From: Sedimentitalea arenosa
GTDB taxonomy: Bacteria > Pseudomonadota > Alphaproteobacteria > Rhodobacterales > Rhodobacteraceae
Length of the DNA: 64,000 nt
Assembly (NCBI RefSeq): GCF_016428585.1
Contig: NZ_JAELVR010000013.1
Location: 62,001 to 126,000 of the forward strand
Direction of reading: 5' to 3'
In this document: in pieces, positions 56,169-64,000 of the stretch
Numbering within the stretch: position 1 is the stretch's first letter
Layout of the letters: each line of letters begins with the position of its first letter
Position numbers and translations under genes: made by a program
Notes under the pieces: generated by a model
The model's database searches: none
Told to the model about the DNA's origin: nothing
What the model saw: only the letters and a program-made list of their open reading frames with translations

Positions 56169-56783
56169 TTGGCATATTCTCTGCGCGCGATAGTGGTCTG
56201 GAGCGTTCTCGCGGGAACCATTGCCATTCCCCTCGCCATCGCGGCGGCAAGCCCCCTGCTTGCCTGGCGGCAGCCGGTCTACATAGCGGCCGGATTTGCC
56301 GGGATCGTTGGCATGGCGCTGCTGCTGCTCCAGCCGCTGTTGGCCGGCGGCTACCTCCCCGGTTTGGGCAGGCGGACGGGGCGGCGGGTTCACGCATGGA
56401 GCGGCCTGCTGCTGCTTGCCTGCATCGTGTTGCATGTCGCGGGCCTCTGGCTGACCAGCCCGCCCGACGTGATCGACGCGCTACTCTTCAGATCGCCCAC
56501 CCCCTTCTCGGCTTGGGGCGTCATCGCGATGTGGGCGCTGTTCGCGGCTGCGGCTCTGGTCGGGCTGCGCCAGCGATTTCGCGTTCCGCCCCCATATTGG
56601 CGGCTCGGCCATACCGCGCTGGTGAGCGTCGCCGTTGCCGGCAGCGTCGTTCACGCGCTGCTGATCGAGGGCACGATGGGGGTGGTGTCCAAGACCGCGC
56701 TCTGTGCGCTCGCCATCGCGGCGACCGTGAAAGCGGTGACCGACCTGCGCTCCTATGCGGTTCTCACGCGCCGGCAGCCCTGA
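56169..56783 (+). CDS. Ferric reductase-like transmembrane protein
   Basis: A 204-residue membrane protein with six hydrophobic helices. Histidines placed in helices (GRRVHAWSGLLLLACIVLHVAGLW, then LGHTALVSVAVAGSVVHALLI) fit two b-type haem sites as in the ferric-reductase-like family. It starts with TTG two bases after the stop of the dioxygenase-like gene, without a clear ribosome-binding site, implying translational coupling. It probably passes electrons across the membrane to the exported partner (inference). Confidence 0.75.
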   Translation: MAYSLRAIVVWSVLAGTIAIPLAIAAASPLLAWRQPVYIAAGFAGIVGMALLLLQPLLAGGYLPGLGRRTGRRVHAWSGLLLLACIVLHVAGLWLTSPPDVIDALLFRSPTPFSAWGVIAMWALFAAAALVGLRQRFRVPPPYWRLGHTALVSVAVAGSVVHALLIEGTMGVVSKTALCALAIAATVKAVTDLRSYAVLTRRQP

Positions 56784-57016
56784 TCGAACGTCAGCCGCGA
56801 AATTGCCAAGACCGCTTTGCGGACATCCGCAGGTCCTTTGATGCGGCTGCTTCTGAAAATCCAGGCGATGGTGGTCGTTTCAACAGCGCCCCGGCGCGCT
56901 TTGAACGATGGCTTGCCTGACCACGGATCACGCCGCACCGCAGCGGATCGGGTTGCGGCGGTCAGGCCGACCAACACACATCTCCTAAACTTTAACTCCC
57001 TGGTTGGAACATCCTT

Positions 57017-58543
57017 CTAAAGCTGCGATCCGATCGGCAGGATCGCGAGAAGCCCGGCCTTGATATGGCCCCAGAAACTGCCGGTCGGCTCGTTGCGATA
57101 AACCACCGTCACGCCATCGTCCCCTTGGGCGCGCCACGTGAGGCGGTCGTCTTCCAGCCGGACGGCATAGGTGTTCTCTAGCAGGAAACCGTCCAGCACG
57201 TCGACCGCCCTCTTGGTGATCAGTGGAGAGTCGACGAGAATGCCCATCTCGGTGTTGATATGCACCGACCTCGGATCCCAGTTGAACGAGCCCACGAACA
57301 GGTAGCGGTTGTCTACCGTGAAGGCTTTTGTATGCAGGCCTGAGCGCGACTCCCCCCAGTTCACACCGCGGCGGTGCACCCTGTGGGCGTCCGGGCGCAA
57401 CTCGTGCAACTCGACACCACTTTCCAGAAGCGGGCGCCGTTGCAGCGCGTAGTGTGCATAAACCGGCGCCACGTCGTTTGAGGCCAGCGAGTTCGTTGTC
57501 ACGGTGACATCGACTCCCCGGCCCTCCAGTTCGCTCAGCCATTTCACGCCGCTCCGGCGCGGGACGAAATAGGCCGATACGACGTTGACCGACTCCTCGG
57601 CATTCTGGAAATAGGGTACGAGTTTCGAGGCAAGGATCGGCACGCCGTTAGCTGCACCGGCGGCTTTCGTCGGTGGGTCGGAGTAAAGCTTGGCCGGCAC
57701 CCAATCGAGCTTCAACGCAGACCGCTTGAAGTGTGCCTCTGCGGATCGACGCAAGGCGGCGGCATATGGTGTCTGCTGGGCTTCGGCTACCAGCGCGTTC
57801 AGGCGCACCCGCGCATCCTGCAGGCCGAACTGCTCCGGTTCTCCGATGACCGCGCGTGCGGGCACGGCAAAGGCGCTGTTCCAGTAGTCGTCGAAATTGT
57901 CGGAAACTTCCTTCACCACCGGACCGGCCACCATGATATCGAGATCGGCATAGTTCATTTCTTCCTTTGCGAGGAAGTATTCGGCCCCGATGTTTCTGCC
58001 GCCCACGATGGATATCGTGTTGTCCGCGGTCAGCGATTTGTTGTGCATTCGCCTGTTGATGCGCTTGAAGTCGGTGAGCCCCGCCACGAAGAGACTCTGG
58101 TCCCTTCGGAACGGGTTGAACAGCCGGATTTCGATGTTCTCATGCGAGTCCAGCGCCGCGGTCATCGCGTCATAGCCCGAGGTATCCATGTCATCGAGAA
58201 GAAGCCTGACCCGCACGCCGCGATCGGCGGCATTCAGAAGGCTCGACGCGAAGATATGCCCGGTCGGGTCGTCGTGCAGAAGATAGTACTGGGCATCCAG
58301 CGTCACGTCGGCGCGCGCCGCCAGAAGCAGGCGTGCGGCCAGCGCATACTCACCATTCGCGATCAGATTGACACCCGAGCGTCCGTCGCCCGGATTGCCC
58401 AGACCGCGCACATCAGCCGCAAGTCGCGTATTTGCCGGAGGCACAGGCGCAAAGGATTGCGATCTCGGGTATTCCGGCAACGCCGACGAACAGGCGGCCA
58501 GAACCACCAGCATCAGCCCGAGTGAAGGTATTACGCGAAGCAT
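57017..58543 (-). CDS. Phospholipase D-family lipoprotein (cardiolipin synthase-like)
   Basis: A 508-residue protein. The start at MLRVIPSLGLMLVVLAACSS gives a lipoprotein signal with the lipobox LAAC; a longer in-frame TTG start at 58600 would bury it. Two HKD motifs are present (MHNKSLTADN...GGRN and LHTKAFTVDN...GSFNWD), so one chain can form an active site. It is likely membrane-anchored at the periplasmic side and acts on phospholipids. It stands alone on the minus strand; a 230-bp gap without features separates it from the ferric reductase-like gene. Confidence 0.88.
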   Translation of the reverse strand: MLRVIPSLGLMLVVLAACSSALPEYPRSQSFAPVPPANTRLAADVRGLGNPGDGRSGVNLIANGEYALAARLLLAARADVTLDAQYYLLHDDPTGHIFASSLLNAADRGVRVRLLLDDMDTSGYDAMTAALDSHENIEIRLFNPFRRDQSLFVAGLTDFKRINRRMHNKSLTADNTISIVGGRNIGAEYFLAKEEMNYADLDIMVAGPVVKEVSDNFDDYWNSAFAVPARAVIGEPEQFGLQDARVRLNALVAEAQQTPYAAALRRSAEAHFKRSALKLDWVPAKLYSDPPTKAAGAANGVPILASKLVPYFQNAEESVNVVSAYFVPRRSGVKWLSELEGRGVDVTVTTNSLASNDVAPVYAHYALQRRPLLESGVELHELRPDAHRVHRRGVNWGESRSGLHTKAFTVDNRYLFVGSFNWDPRSVHINTEMGILVDSPLITKRAVDVLDGFLLENTYAVRLEDDRLTWRAQGDDGVTVVYRNEPTGSFWGHIKAGLLAILPIGSQL

Positions 58544-58758
58544 GTGTCCGGCCCCTTGTGTTTTCGCTTTCGAAACGCCACCATTTTCCTTTGCTGACAA
58601 ATCCCATCAATCGTGGCCGAACATCAAGCCCTGCATGCAGCGGCCCGCCAATCCCACGCTACCCATTGGTGGATCGTCCAGCGTCGCGATGCAGGCCAAT
58701 GCCTCTGGCGCCACCAGACTTTCTTTTCGCATTCAGCTCTAACAGATAAGCTGGTCGC

Positions 58759-59100
58759 ATGGCCTCCACCGAATCCTCGAACGCTTTCTATCTTCAGCGC
58801 TTGCTCGCCGAACGCGAAGAGCTTGACGCCGACTCCAAGCGCACCGCGTCGAACCGGCGCCCCGTGGAGCTCGACCAGCAGAAGGAAGGTCGATTGTCGC
58901 GCATGGATGCCTTGCAGAACCAGGCGATGGCGAAGGGCACCGAAACCCGCCGGGCGCAACGTCAGGCGGCGGTGAAGGCCGCGATCGAACGCCTGCAATC
59001 GGGCGAGTTCGGATATTGCTGCGATTGCGGCGAGCCGATCGGTCAGCGACGGCTCGATCTCGATCCGACCGCGGCCCGCTGCCTCTCCTGCGCACAATAG
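58759..59100 (+). CDS. DksA/TraR-type zinc-finger protein
   Basis: A 113-residue protein with an N-terminal helical region and a C-terminal four-cysteine zinc finger (YCCDCGEPIGQRR, then CLSCAQ). Members bind the RNA polymerase secondary channel and modulate stringent-response promoters. It is shorter than E. coli DksA, so the coiled coil is reduced. It is followed 8 bp later by a flavodoxin-like gene, probably in one operon. Confidence 0.88.
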   Translation: MASTESSNAFYLQRLLAEREELDADSKRTASNRRPVELDQQKEGRLSRMDALQNQAMAKGTETRRAQRQAAVKAAIERLQSGEFGYCCDCGEPIGQRRLDLDPTAARCLSCAQ

Positions 59101-59108
59101 GCAACCCC

Positions 59109-59588
59109 ATGCTTCTCATCGTCTATCATTCGCGAACCGACGGCAGCCGCCAGATGGCAACAGCGGCGGCGGACGCTGCCCGCGACGAGACGAGGACCGT
59201 TTTGAAACCGGCGCAGGACACGGGCCCCGATGATCTTCTGGCGGCTGGTGGCTACATATTCGCGGCGCCCGAAAATCTCGCGGCACTGTCGGGAGTCATG
59301 AAGGATTTTTTCGACCGCTGCTACTACCCGGTTCTCGGCCGGATCGAGGGACGCGCCTATGCGCAGATGGTCTGTGCCGGCTCGGACGGTCAGAACGCGG
59401 CCCGTCAAACCGCCCGCATCGCCAAGGGGTGGCGGCTGAAGGAAGTGCAGCAGCCTCTGATCGTCTGCACCCATGCCCAGACGCCCGAGGAGATCCTCGC
59501 CGAAAAGACGATCCCCGAGGAACAGCTCGCCCTCTGTCGCGATCTTGGCGCCGCGATGGGAGCCGGTCTGCAGATGGGCGCTTTCTGA
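59109..59588 (+). CDS. Flavodoxin-like/NAD(P)H-dependent reductase fold protein
   Basis: A 159-residue protein with the flavodoxin phosphate-binding loop (IVYHSRTDGSRQMA) and FAAPENLAALSGVMKDFFDRCYY, which recalls FMN-dependent NAD(P)H:quinone reductase-like folds. The start at MLLIVYHSR places the FMN loop at the N-terminus; an upstream in-frame ATG overlaps the DksA-like gene. It probably handles electron transfer or quinone reduction in the cytoplasm. Confidence 0.78.
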   Translation: MLLIVYHSRTDGSRQMATAAADAARDETRTVLKPAQDTGPDDLLAAGGYIFAAPENLAALSGVMKDFFDRCYYPVLGRIEGRAYAQMVCAGSDGQNAARQTARIAKGWRLKEVQQPLIVCTHAQTPEEILAEKTIPEEQLALCRDLGAAMGAGLQMGAF

Positions 59589-59632
59589 TGACCCGTACCC
59601 AGCGGTGACGGCACCCTAGAGGAGAAGCGCTG

Positions 59633-60409
59633 ATGAAGCTCGCGATCGACGTGTCCCTGACCTATGCGCTCGGCGCGCAAAGAACGGCCCTGCTCGCGCT
59701 GGAGGCGGCCAGAACAGCGGGCCAGACCGTGCTGGAGGACCGGCTGGAGATCGAAGGGGCGGAACTGTCGCAAATTGAGGGCGAATGGGGGATCGGACAC
59801 CGCAACTGGGTCCGCATTGACGGTGACGCCCTGCGCCTTCTCTACACCGCCGTGGTTGACGTGGCGCGTGAAGCGGTCAACCTGGAGGGCCTTGCCGCCT
59901 CGCCGCTGCATGACCTGACCGAACAGCAGATTCCATTTCTGCGCCCCTCGCGCTTTTGCCAGTCCGACCAGTTCGAAAGCTTTGTCGCCGACCAGTTCAG
60001 GCATCGGACTGACGGTGCGAGAATAGCCGCGATCCTGGACTGGATCGACTCCGTGATGGAGTACGGCCCTGACCATTCGCACAGTGAAACAACTCTGCTC
60101 GACACATTTTCCACACGAAAGGGTGTGTGCCGGGACTACGTCCACCTCTTCTGTGGCCTGGCCCGCGCCTCGCATATCCCGGCGCGGTATGTGTCGGCCT
60201 ATGGCGTCAATGTCGATCCGCCGGATTTTCATGCCGTCGCGCAGGTCTGGCTGGACGAGACATGGCACATGGTCGATCCGACCGGCATGTGCACGGCGAA
60301 CGAACTCGCCTTGATCGCGGTCGGGCGGGACGCCGGCGACGTACCTTTCATGGAAACCCCAGATGAGGCCCGGTTCGTCGAACAGCAGGTGCGCGTGACG
60401 GCGGTGTGA
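59633..60409 (+). CDS. Transglutaminase-like cysteine protease family protein
   Basis: A 258-residue protein with the transglutaminase-core catalytic triad: cysteine in RKGVCRDYVHLFCGLAR, histidine in PPDFHAVAQVWL, aspartate in WHMVDPTG. The N-terminal 120 residues form the usual beta-sandwich partner domain. Bacterial members are mostly proteases or peptide-modifying enzymes of unknown substrate. GAGGAG lies a few bases before the ATG. Confidence 0.88.
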   Translation: MKLAIDVSLTYALGAQRTALLALEAARTAGQTVLEDRLEIEGAELSQIEGEWGIGHRNWVRIDGDALRLLYTAVVDVAREAVNLEGLAASPLHDLTEQQIPFLRPSRFCQSDQFESFVADQFRHRTDGARIAAILDWIDSVMEYGPDHSHSETTLLDTFSTRKGVCRDYVHLFCGLARASHIPARYVSAYGVNVDPPDFHAVAQVWLDETWHMVDPTGMCTANELALIAVGRDAGDVPFMETPDEARFVEQQVRVTAV

Positions 60410-60506
60410 TCCAAGTTGAACGGTGGGCAGAAACGCTCCGGCACAGATACGAAATCGTGATGTGGTCCCGCTTGGAGTGGGCTCGATTGCGGGCGATCCT
60501 GCCGCC

Positions 60507-61493
60507 ATGACATCACGCCGTTCCTTCCTCGCCGGCACCGCGGGTGTGCTGGCTCTTCCCATGATTTGCTCTTCCGCTGCACGAGCTGACGGGGGGCTTG
60601 CCGATGCCGTCGATCGGCTCGATCAGTTGCACACGATACAGGTCATGCGGGGCCAGGAAATGCTGTTCGCATCGGCGCCAAGGGGCGGAGGACTCGACCG
60701 GCTCGCCAACATCAAATCCTGCTCCAAGAGCATCGTCGCCCTGTTGCTGGGCATCGCCATCTCGCGGCAGGAAATCCCAGGCGTGGGCGCGCGATTGGGC
60801 GAGGTCGCGCCATCGATCATTCCGGCGAACGCCACCGTCGGTGTACCGGAATTGACCTTGCAGAACCTCGTGACCCTGCGCGCCGGTCTCGAACGGACTT
60901 CCGGCGCGAATTACGGCAGCTGGATCAATTCGCCCAACTGGATCGCGGATGCCCTGCAGCGCCCGATGGTCGCCGCGCCGGGGAGCCGGATGCTCTATTC
61001 GACCGGCACGACCCACGTTCTGGGCGCCGCGTTGGTTCAAGCGACCGGAGAAAGCCTGCTGACACAGGCCCGCGCACGTCTGGGGGCACCCATGTCGATC
61101 GAAGTGCCGCCCTGGGTGCGCGACCCGCAAGGATACTACCTTGGCGGCAACGAGATGGCACTGACGCCCAAGGCAATGCTGAAGATCGCCGCTATGATCC
61201 GCGATGGCGGAGTATTCCAGGGGCGGCAGGTGGTGCCAGCGGATTGGGTGCGCAAATCGCTCACCCCGCGCACGCGCTCGCCGTTTTCCGGGCTGAGCTA
61301 TGGCTACGGCTGGTTCCTGTCCCCCTCGGGCTACGCCATCGCGCGGGGTTACGGCGGGCAGATCATCGCGGCGCATGCCTCCCGCGGCCTTGCCGTCGCG
61401 ATCACCTCCGATCCGACGCGGCCCGCCCGGTCCGGCGGCTATTTCGGCGACCTGATGCAGCTTCTGGACGGACCGATCCTGTCCATGGCGTGA
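60507..61493 (+). CDS. Serine hydrolase, class C beta-lactamase fold
   Basis: A 328-residue exported hydrolase. The leader TSRRSFLAGTAGVLALPMICS carries a twin arginine and suggests Tat export. The nucleophile motif SxxK is seen in KSCSKSIVALLL; the second motif reads YSTG rather than the usual YSN, and GYGWFL...YGGQ is near the third. These changes suggest an esterase or peptidase rather than an antibiotic lactamase (inference). The start at MTSRRS is selected because it begins the leader. Confidence 0.82.
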   Translation: MTSRRSFLAGTAGVLALPMICSSAARADGGLADAVDRLDQLHTIQVMRGQEMLFASAPRGGGLDRLANIKSCSKSIVALLLGIAISRQEIPGVGARLGEVAPSIIPANATVGVPELTLQNLVTLRAGLERTSGANYGSWINSPNWIADALQRPMVAAPGSRMLYSTGTTHVLGAALVQATGESLLTQARARLGAPMSIEVPPWVRDPQGYYLGGNEMALTPKAMLKIAAMIRDGGVFQGRQVVPADWVRKSLTPRTRSPFSGLSYGYGWFLSPSGYAIARGYGGQIIAAHASRGLAVAITSDPTRPARSGGYFGDLMQLLDGPILSMA

Positions 61494-61526
61494 TCCCGTG
61501 CCCGACGGAGCACCACCACTGAACGT

Positions 61527-64000
61527 TCAGGTCGCCGGCTCGGCCTGCTGTCGTTTGAACAGCCGCGCCACGACGACGAAGAACAGCGGAACGAAGATCA
61601 CGCCCAGAACGGTTCCGGTGATCGTGCCACCCAGCACCGCCGAACCGACCGCCGTGCGCCCCCCGGCCCCCGCGCCGGTCGACAGGGCCAGCGGCAAGAC
61701 CCCCAGCGAGAAGGCAAGAGAGGTCATGATGATCGGGCGGAAGCGCTGCCGGGCAGCCTCTTTCACCGCTGTGTAGAGGTTTTCGCCCGACTCAAACCTG
61801 TCGCGCGCGAATTCCACGATAAGGATCGCGTTCTTGCCGGTCAGGCCGATCACGGTCAGCAAGCCGACCTGGAAGAAAACGCCGTTCTCGAAATCCAGCC
61901 AATAGGCCGCCCCCATCGTGCCGAGCACCCCGATCGGCATCGCCAGCATGACCGAGAATGGAATCGCCCAGCTTTCATAAAGGGCCGCGAGGCAGAGGAA
62001 GATCGCCGCCAGCGACAGGGCATAGAGCAACGGGGCCGAGCCGCCGGAGTCGAGTTCTTCGAGCGACAAACCGGTCCAGGCGGCGCTGTAGCCCGGTGGA
62101 AGCTGCGCAACCAGGCGTTCGATCTCGGCGATGGCCTCGCCGGTGGTGACACCTGCTGCGGGCGAGCCCTGGATCTGCATCGCCGGGACGCCGTTGTAGC
62201 GGCTCAGGCCTTGGGGGCCGTACTCCCAGCTCTCGCTGGTGAAGTTGGCAAACGGGACGAGATCGCCGCCTGCGTTGCGCACGCGCCATTTCTGCAGGTC
62301 GGACGGTGTCGCCCGGCTGTCGGGCTCGCCTTGCACGTAGACCCGCTTGATACGCCCATTGTCGATGAAATCGTTCACGTAGGTGCCGGCCCAGGCAATG
62401 TTCAGCGTCGTGCCCACATTGGCCGGCGTCACCCCCATCGCCCCGGCCGCGCGCCAATCGATATCAAGCCGATACTGCGCGGCGTCTTCGAGTCCCGAGG
62501 GTCGAGCGGACGCGATGAGAGGGCTTTGCGCTGCAAGGCCCAACAGCTGGTTGCGCGCGGTCAATAGCTGTTCATGGGTCTGACCCGCCTGCGCCTGCAG
62601 GAAAAAATCAAAGCCAGATACGTTTCCGAGTTCGATGACAGAGGGCGGAACGATCGGGAAGACCATCGCATCGCGAATGCCGGAAAACGCACCGAAGGCC
62701 CGCCCCGCCACCGCCTGCACGGATTGACCGGGCGACGGCCGTTCGTCCCAATCCTTCATCCGGACGAAGGCCAGACCCATGTTCTGCCCCTGCCCCGCGA
62801 AGCTGAACCCCACGACGCCGAAGGTCGATTGCACGTTGTCGCCCTCGGCTCCAGCGAAATGCGACTCGACCTGTTTGACCACCTCGAGCGTACGTTCGGC
62901 CGTAGCGCCGGTCGGCGCCTGGATCAACGTCAGCAGAATGCCTTGGTCCTCGTCCGGCAGGAACCCGGTCGGCGTGTTGTTGAACAGGAAGACCATGCCA
63001 TAGACTAGCGCGGCATAGACCACGAGCGCCCGCAGCGTCCTGCGGGTCACGAAGCCGACCGTGGCGGCATATCCGCTCGTCACCTTGTCAAAGCCCGTGT
63101 TGAACCATCCCAACGGCCCCTTGCGGGTGTGATGCGCATCCTTGGGCTTGAGGAGTGTCGCGCAGAGCGCGGGTGTCAGCGTCAGGGCCACCAGAACCGA
63201 CAACAACATCGCCGAGACGATCGTGATCGAGAACTGGCGGTAGATCACCCCGGTCGAGCCGCCGAAAAAGGCCATCGGAACAAAAACGGCGGACAGCACC
63301 AGCGCGATGCCGATCAGCGCCCCGGTGATCTGGTCCATGGACTTCCGCGTGGCCTCGCGCGGGGACAGCCCCTCTTCCTCCATGATCCGTTCGACGTTCT
63401 CGACCACCACGATGGCGTCGTCCACAAGCAGGCCGATGGCGAGAACCATCGCAAGCATGGTCAGCGTGTTGATGGTGAAGCCCGCCAAAGCCAGGATCGC
63501 GAACGTGCCGAGGATGACGACCGGCACCGCCAGCGTCGGGATCAGCGTGGCGCGGAAGTTCTGCAGGAACAGGAACATCACCAGGAACACCAGGCCGATC
63601 GCTTCGAACAGGGTCTTCTGCACTTCGTGGATCGATATCTCGATGAACGGCGTGGTGTCGTATGGGATCACGTAGGACACGCCTTCGGGAAAATACTGCT
63701 TGTAGGCCTCGATCCGCTCCTTGACGCGTTCGGCCGTGTCCAGCGCGTTGGCTCCTGCGGCGAGGTTCAAGGCCATGCCAGCCGCCGGCCGGCCGTTGAA
63801 CCTTGCGATCGTGGCATAGTTTTCAGCCCCGATTTCGACCCTTGCCACATCCTGCAGCAGCACCAGTCCGCCATCGGTTTCCGACCGCAGAACGATATCG
63901 CGGAAATCGGCGGGCGTCCGCAGCAGGGATTGGGCCGTGATGGTCGCGTTCAACTGCTGACCTTCCGGTGCTGGCAGCGAGCCGAAGGCCCCGGCGGAGA
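61527..64000 (-). CDS. RND multidrug efflux permease, HAE1 type (partial)
   Basis: About 825 residues of an AcrB-like permease; the frame stays open to the window edge, so the N-terminal part (roughly 220 residues) lies outside. The first visible residues (SAGAFGSLPAPEGQQLNATIT) match the porter-domain region of AcrB. IGLLVDDAIVVVENVERIM marks TM4, and the C-terminus ends after the last helix (VIFVPLFFVVVARLF). It belongs to a different subgroup from the RND permease at 39969. It converges on the lactamase-like gene. A membrane-fusion partner would be expected beyond the edge. Confidence 0.93.
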   Translation of the reverse strand, partial: SAGAFGSLPAPEGQQLNATITAQSLLRTPADFRDIVLRSETDGGLVLLQDVARVEIGAENYATIARFNGRPAAGMALNLAAGANALDTAERVKERIEAYKQYFPEGVSYVIPYDTTPFIEISIHEVQKTLFEAIGLVFLVMFLFLQNFRATLIPTLAVPVVILGTFAILALAGFTINTLTMLAMVLAIGLLVDDAIVVVENVERIMEEEGLSPREATRKSMDQITGALIGIALVLSAVFVPMAFFGGSTGVIYRQFSITIVSAMLLSVLVALTLTPALCATLLKPKDAHHTRKGPLGWFNTGFDKVTSGYAATVGFVTRRTLRALVVYAALVYGMVFLFNNTPTGFLPDEDQGILLTLIQAPTGATAERTLEVVKQVESHFAGAEGDNVQSTFGVVGFSFAGQGQNMGLAFVRMKDWDERPSPGQSVQAVAGRAFGAFSGIRDAMVFPIVPPSVIELGNVSGFDFFLQAQAGQTHEQLLTARNQLLGLAAQSPLIASARPSGLEDAAQYRLDIDWRAAGAMGVTPANVGTTLNIAWAGTYVNDFIDNGRIKRVYVQGEPDSRATPSDLQKWRVRNAGGDLVPFANFTSESWEYGPQGLSRYNGVPAMQIQGSPAAGVTTGEAIAEIERLVAQLPPGYSAAWTGLSLEELDSGGSAPLLYALSLAAIFLCLAALYESWAIPFSVMLAMPIGVLGTMGAAYWLDFENGVFFQVGLLTVIGLTGKNAILIVEFARDRFESGENLYTAVKEAARQRFRPIIMTSLAFSLGVLPLALSTGAGAGGRTAVGSAVLGGTITGTVLGVIFVPLFFVVVARLFKRQQAEPAT

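Overview
The window is high-GC DNA whose gene content and order point to an alphaproteobacterium of the Rhodobacterales (Roseobacter group). Supporting signs are the surA-pdxA-rsmA string, prfA-prmC next to a DUF4167 gene, a VPLPA-CTERM protein, glnB-glnA, and many stop/start overlaps of the ATGA type. The assignment is inferred from gene families only.

Layout. Positions 1-12934 are chromosomal housekeeping and metabolism: outer-membrane chaperone, vitamin B6 and rRNA methylation, translation termination, two tandem ureohydrolases with an M20 amidohydrolase, mazG, a sulfotransferase-like gene, a nucleoside hydrolase, an acetyltransferase and a small membrane protein. Positions 13304-30642 are a 17.3-kb genomic island inserted in the 3' end of a tRNA-Asn gene. 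It is bounded by a 17-bp direct repeat, and a large tyrosine recombinase sits beside the intact tRNA. The left half of the island runs leftward. It carries a PLD nuclease-helicase-DUF3427 protein, an ATGA-coupled SNF2 helicase / small protein / broken restriction-endonuclease unit, a KfrA-like protein, and a P-loop protein with an XPD/DinG-like four-cysteine arrangement. The right half runs rightward from a palindrome-rich control region. It carries a double-HTH protein, two adjacent tyrosine recombinases, two unknown small proteins and an RNA 2'-phosphotransferase (KptA).

Positions 30700-39214 return to chromosomal genes: MBL-fold hydrolase, sensor kinase, lytic transglycosylase, VPLPA-CTERM protein, glnA, glnB, NAD(P)H-hydrate repair enzyme and tRNA-Leu. 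From 39225 to the end the content looks accessory or niche-adaptive: an IS5-type transposase relic, an RND efflux pair with a divergent multidomain regulator, a giant RTX subtilase, a tungstate ABC transporter with a convergent HTH/binding-protein regulator, a Tat-dependent dioxygenase-like protein with a ferric-reductase-like membrane protein, a PLD lipoprotein, a run of small stress or envelope genes, and a second RND permease cut by the window edge.

The best candidate for something undescribed is the island, specifically the KfrA-like / FeS-helicase-like pair beside nuclease-helicase genes, and the two-recombinase module with its inverted repeats. Part of the putative defence cargo (SNF2 C-terminus and Mrr-like nuclease) is visibly decayed.
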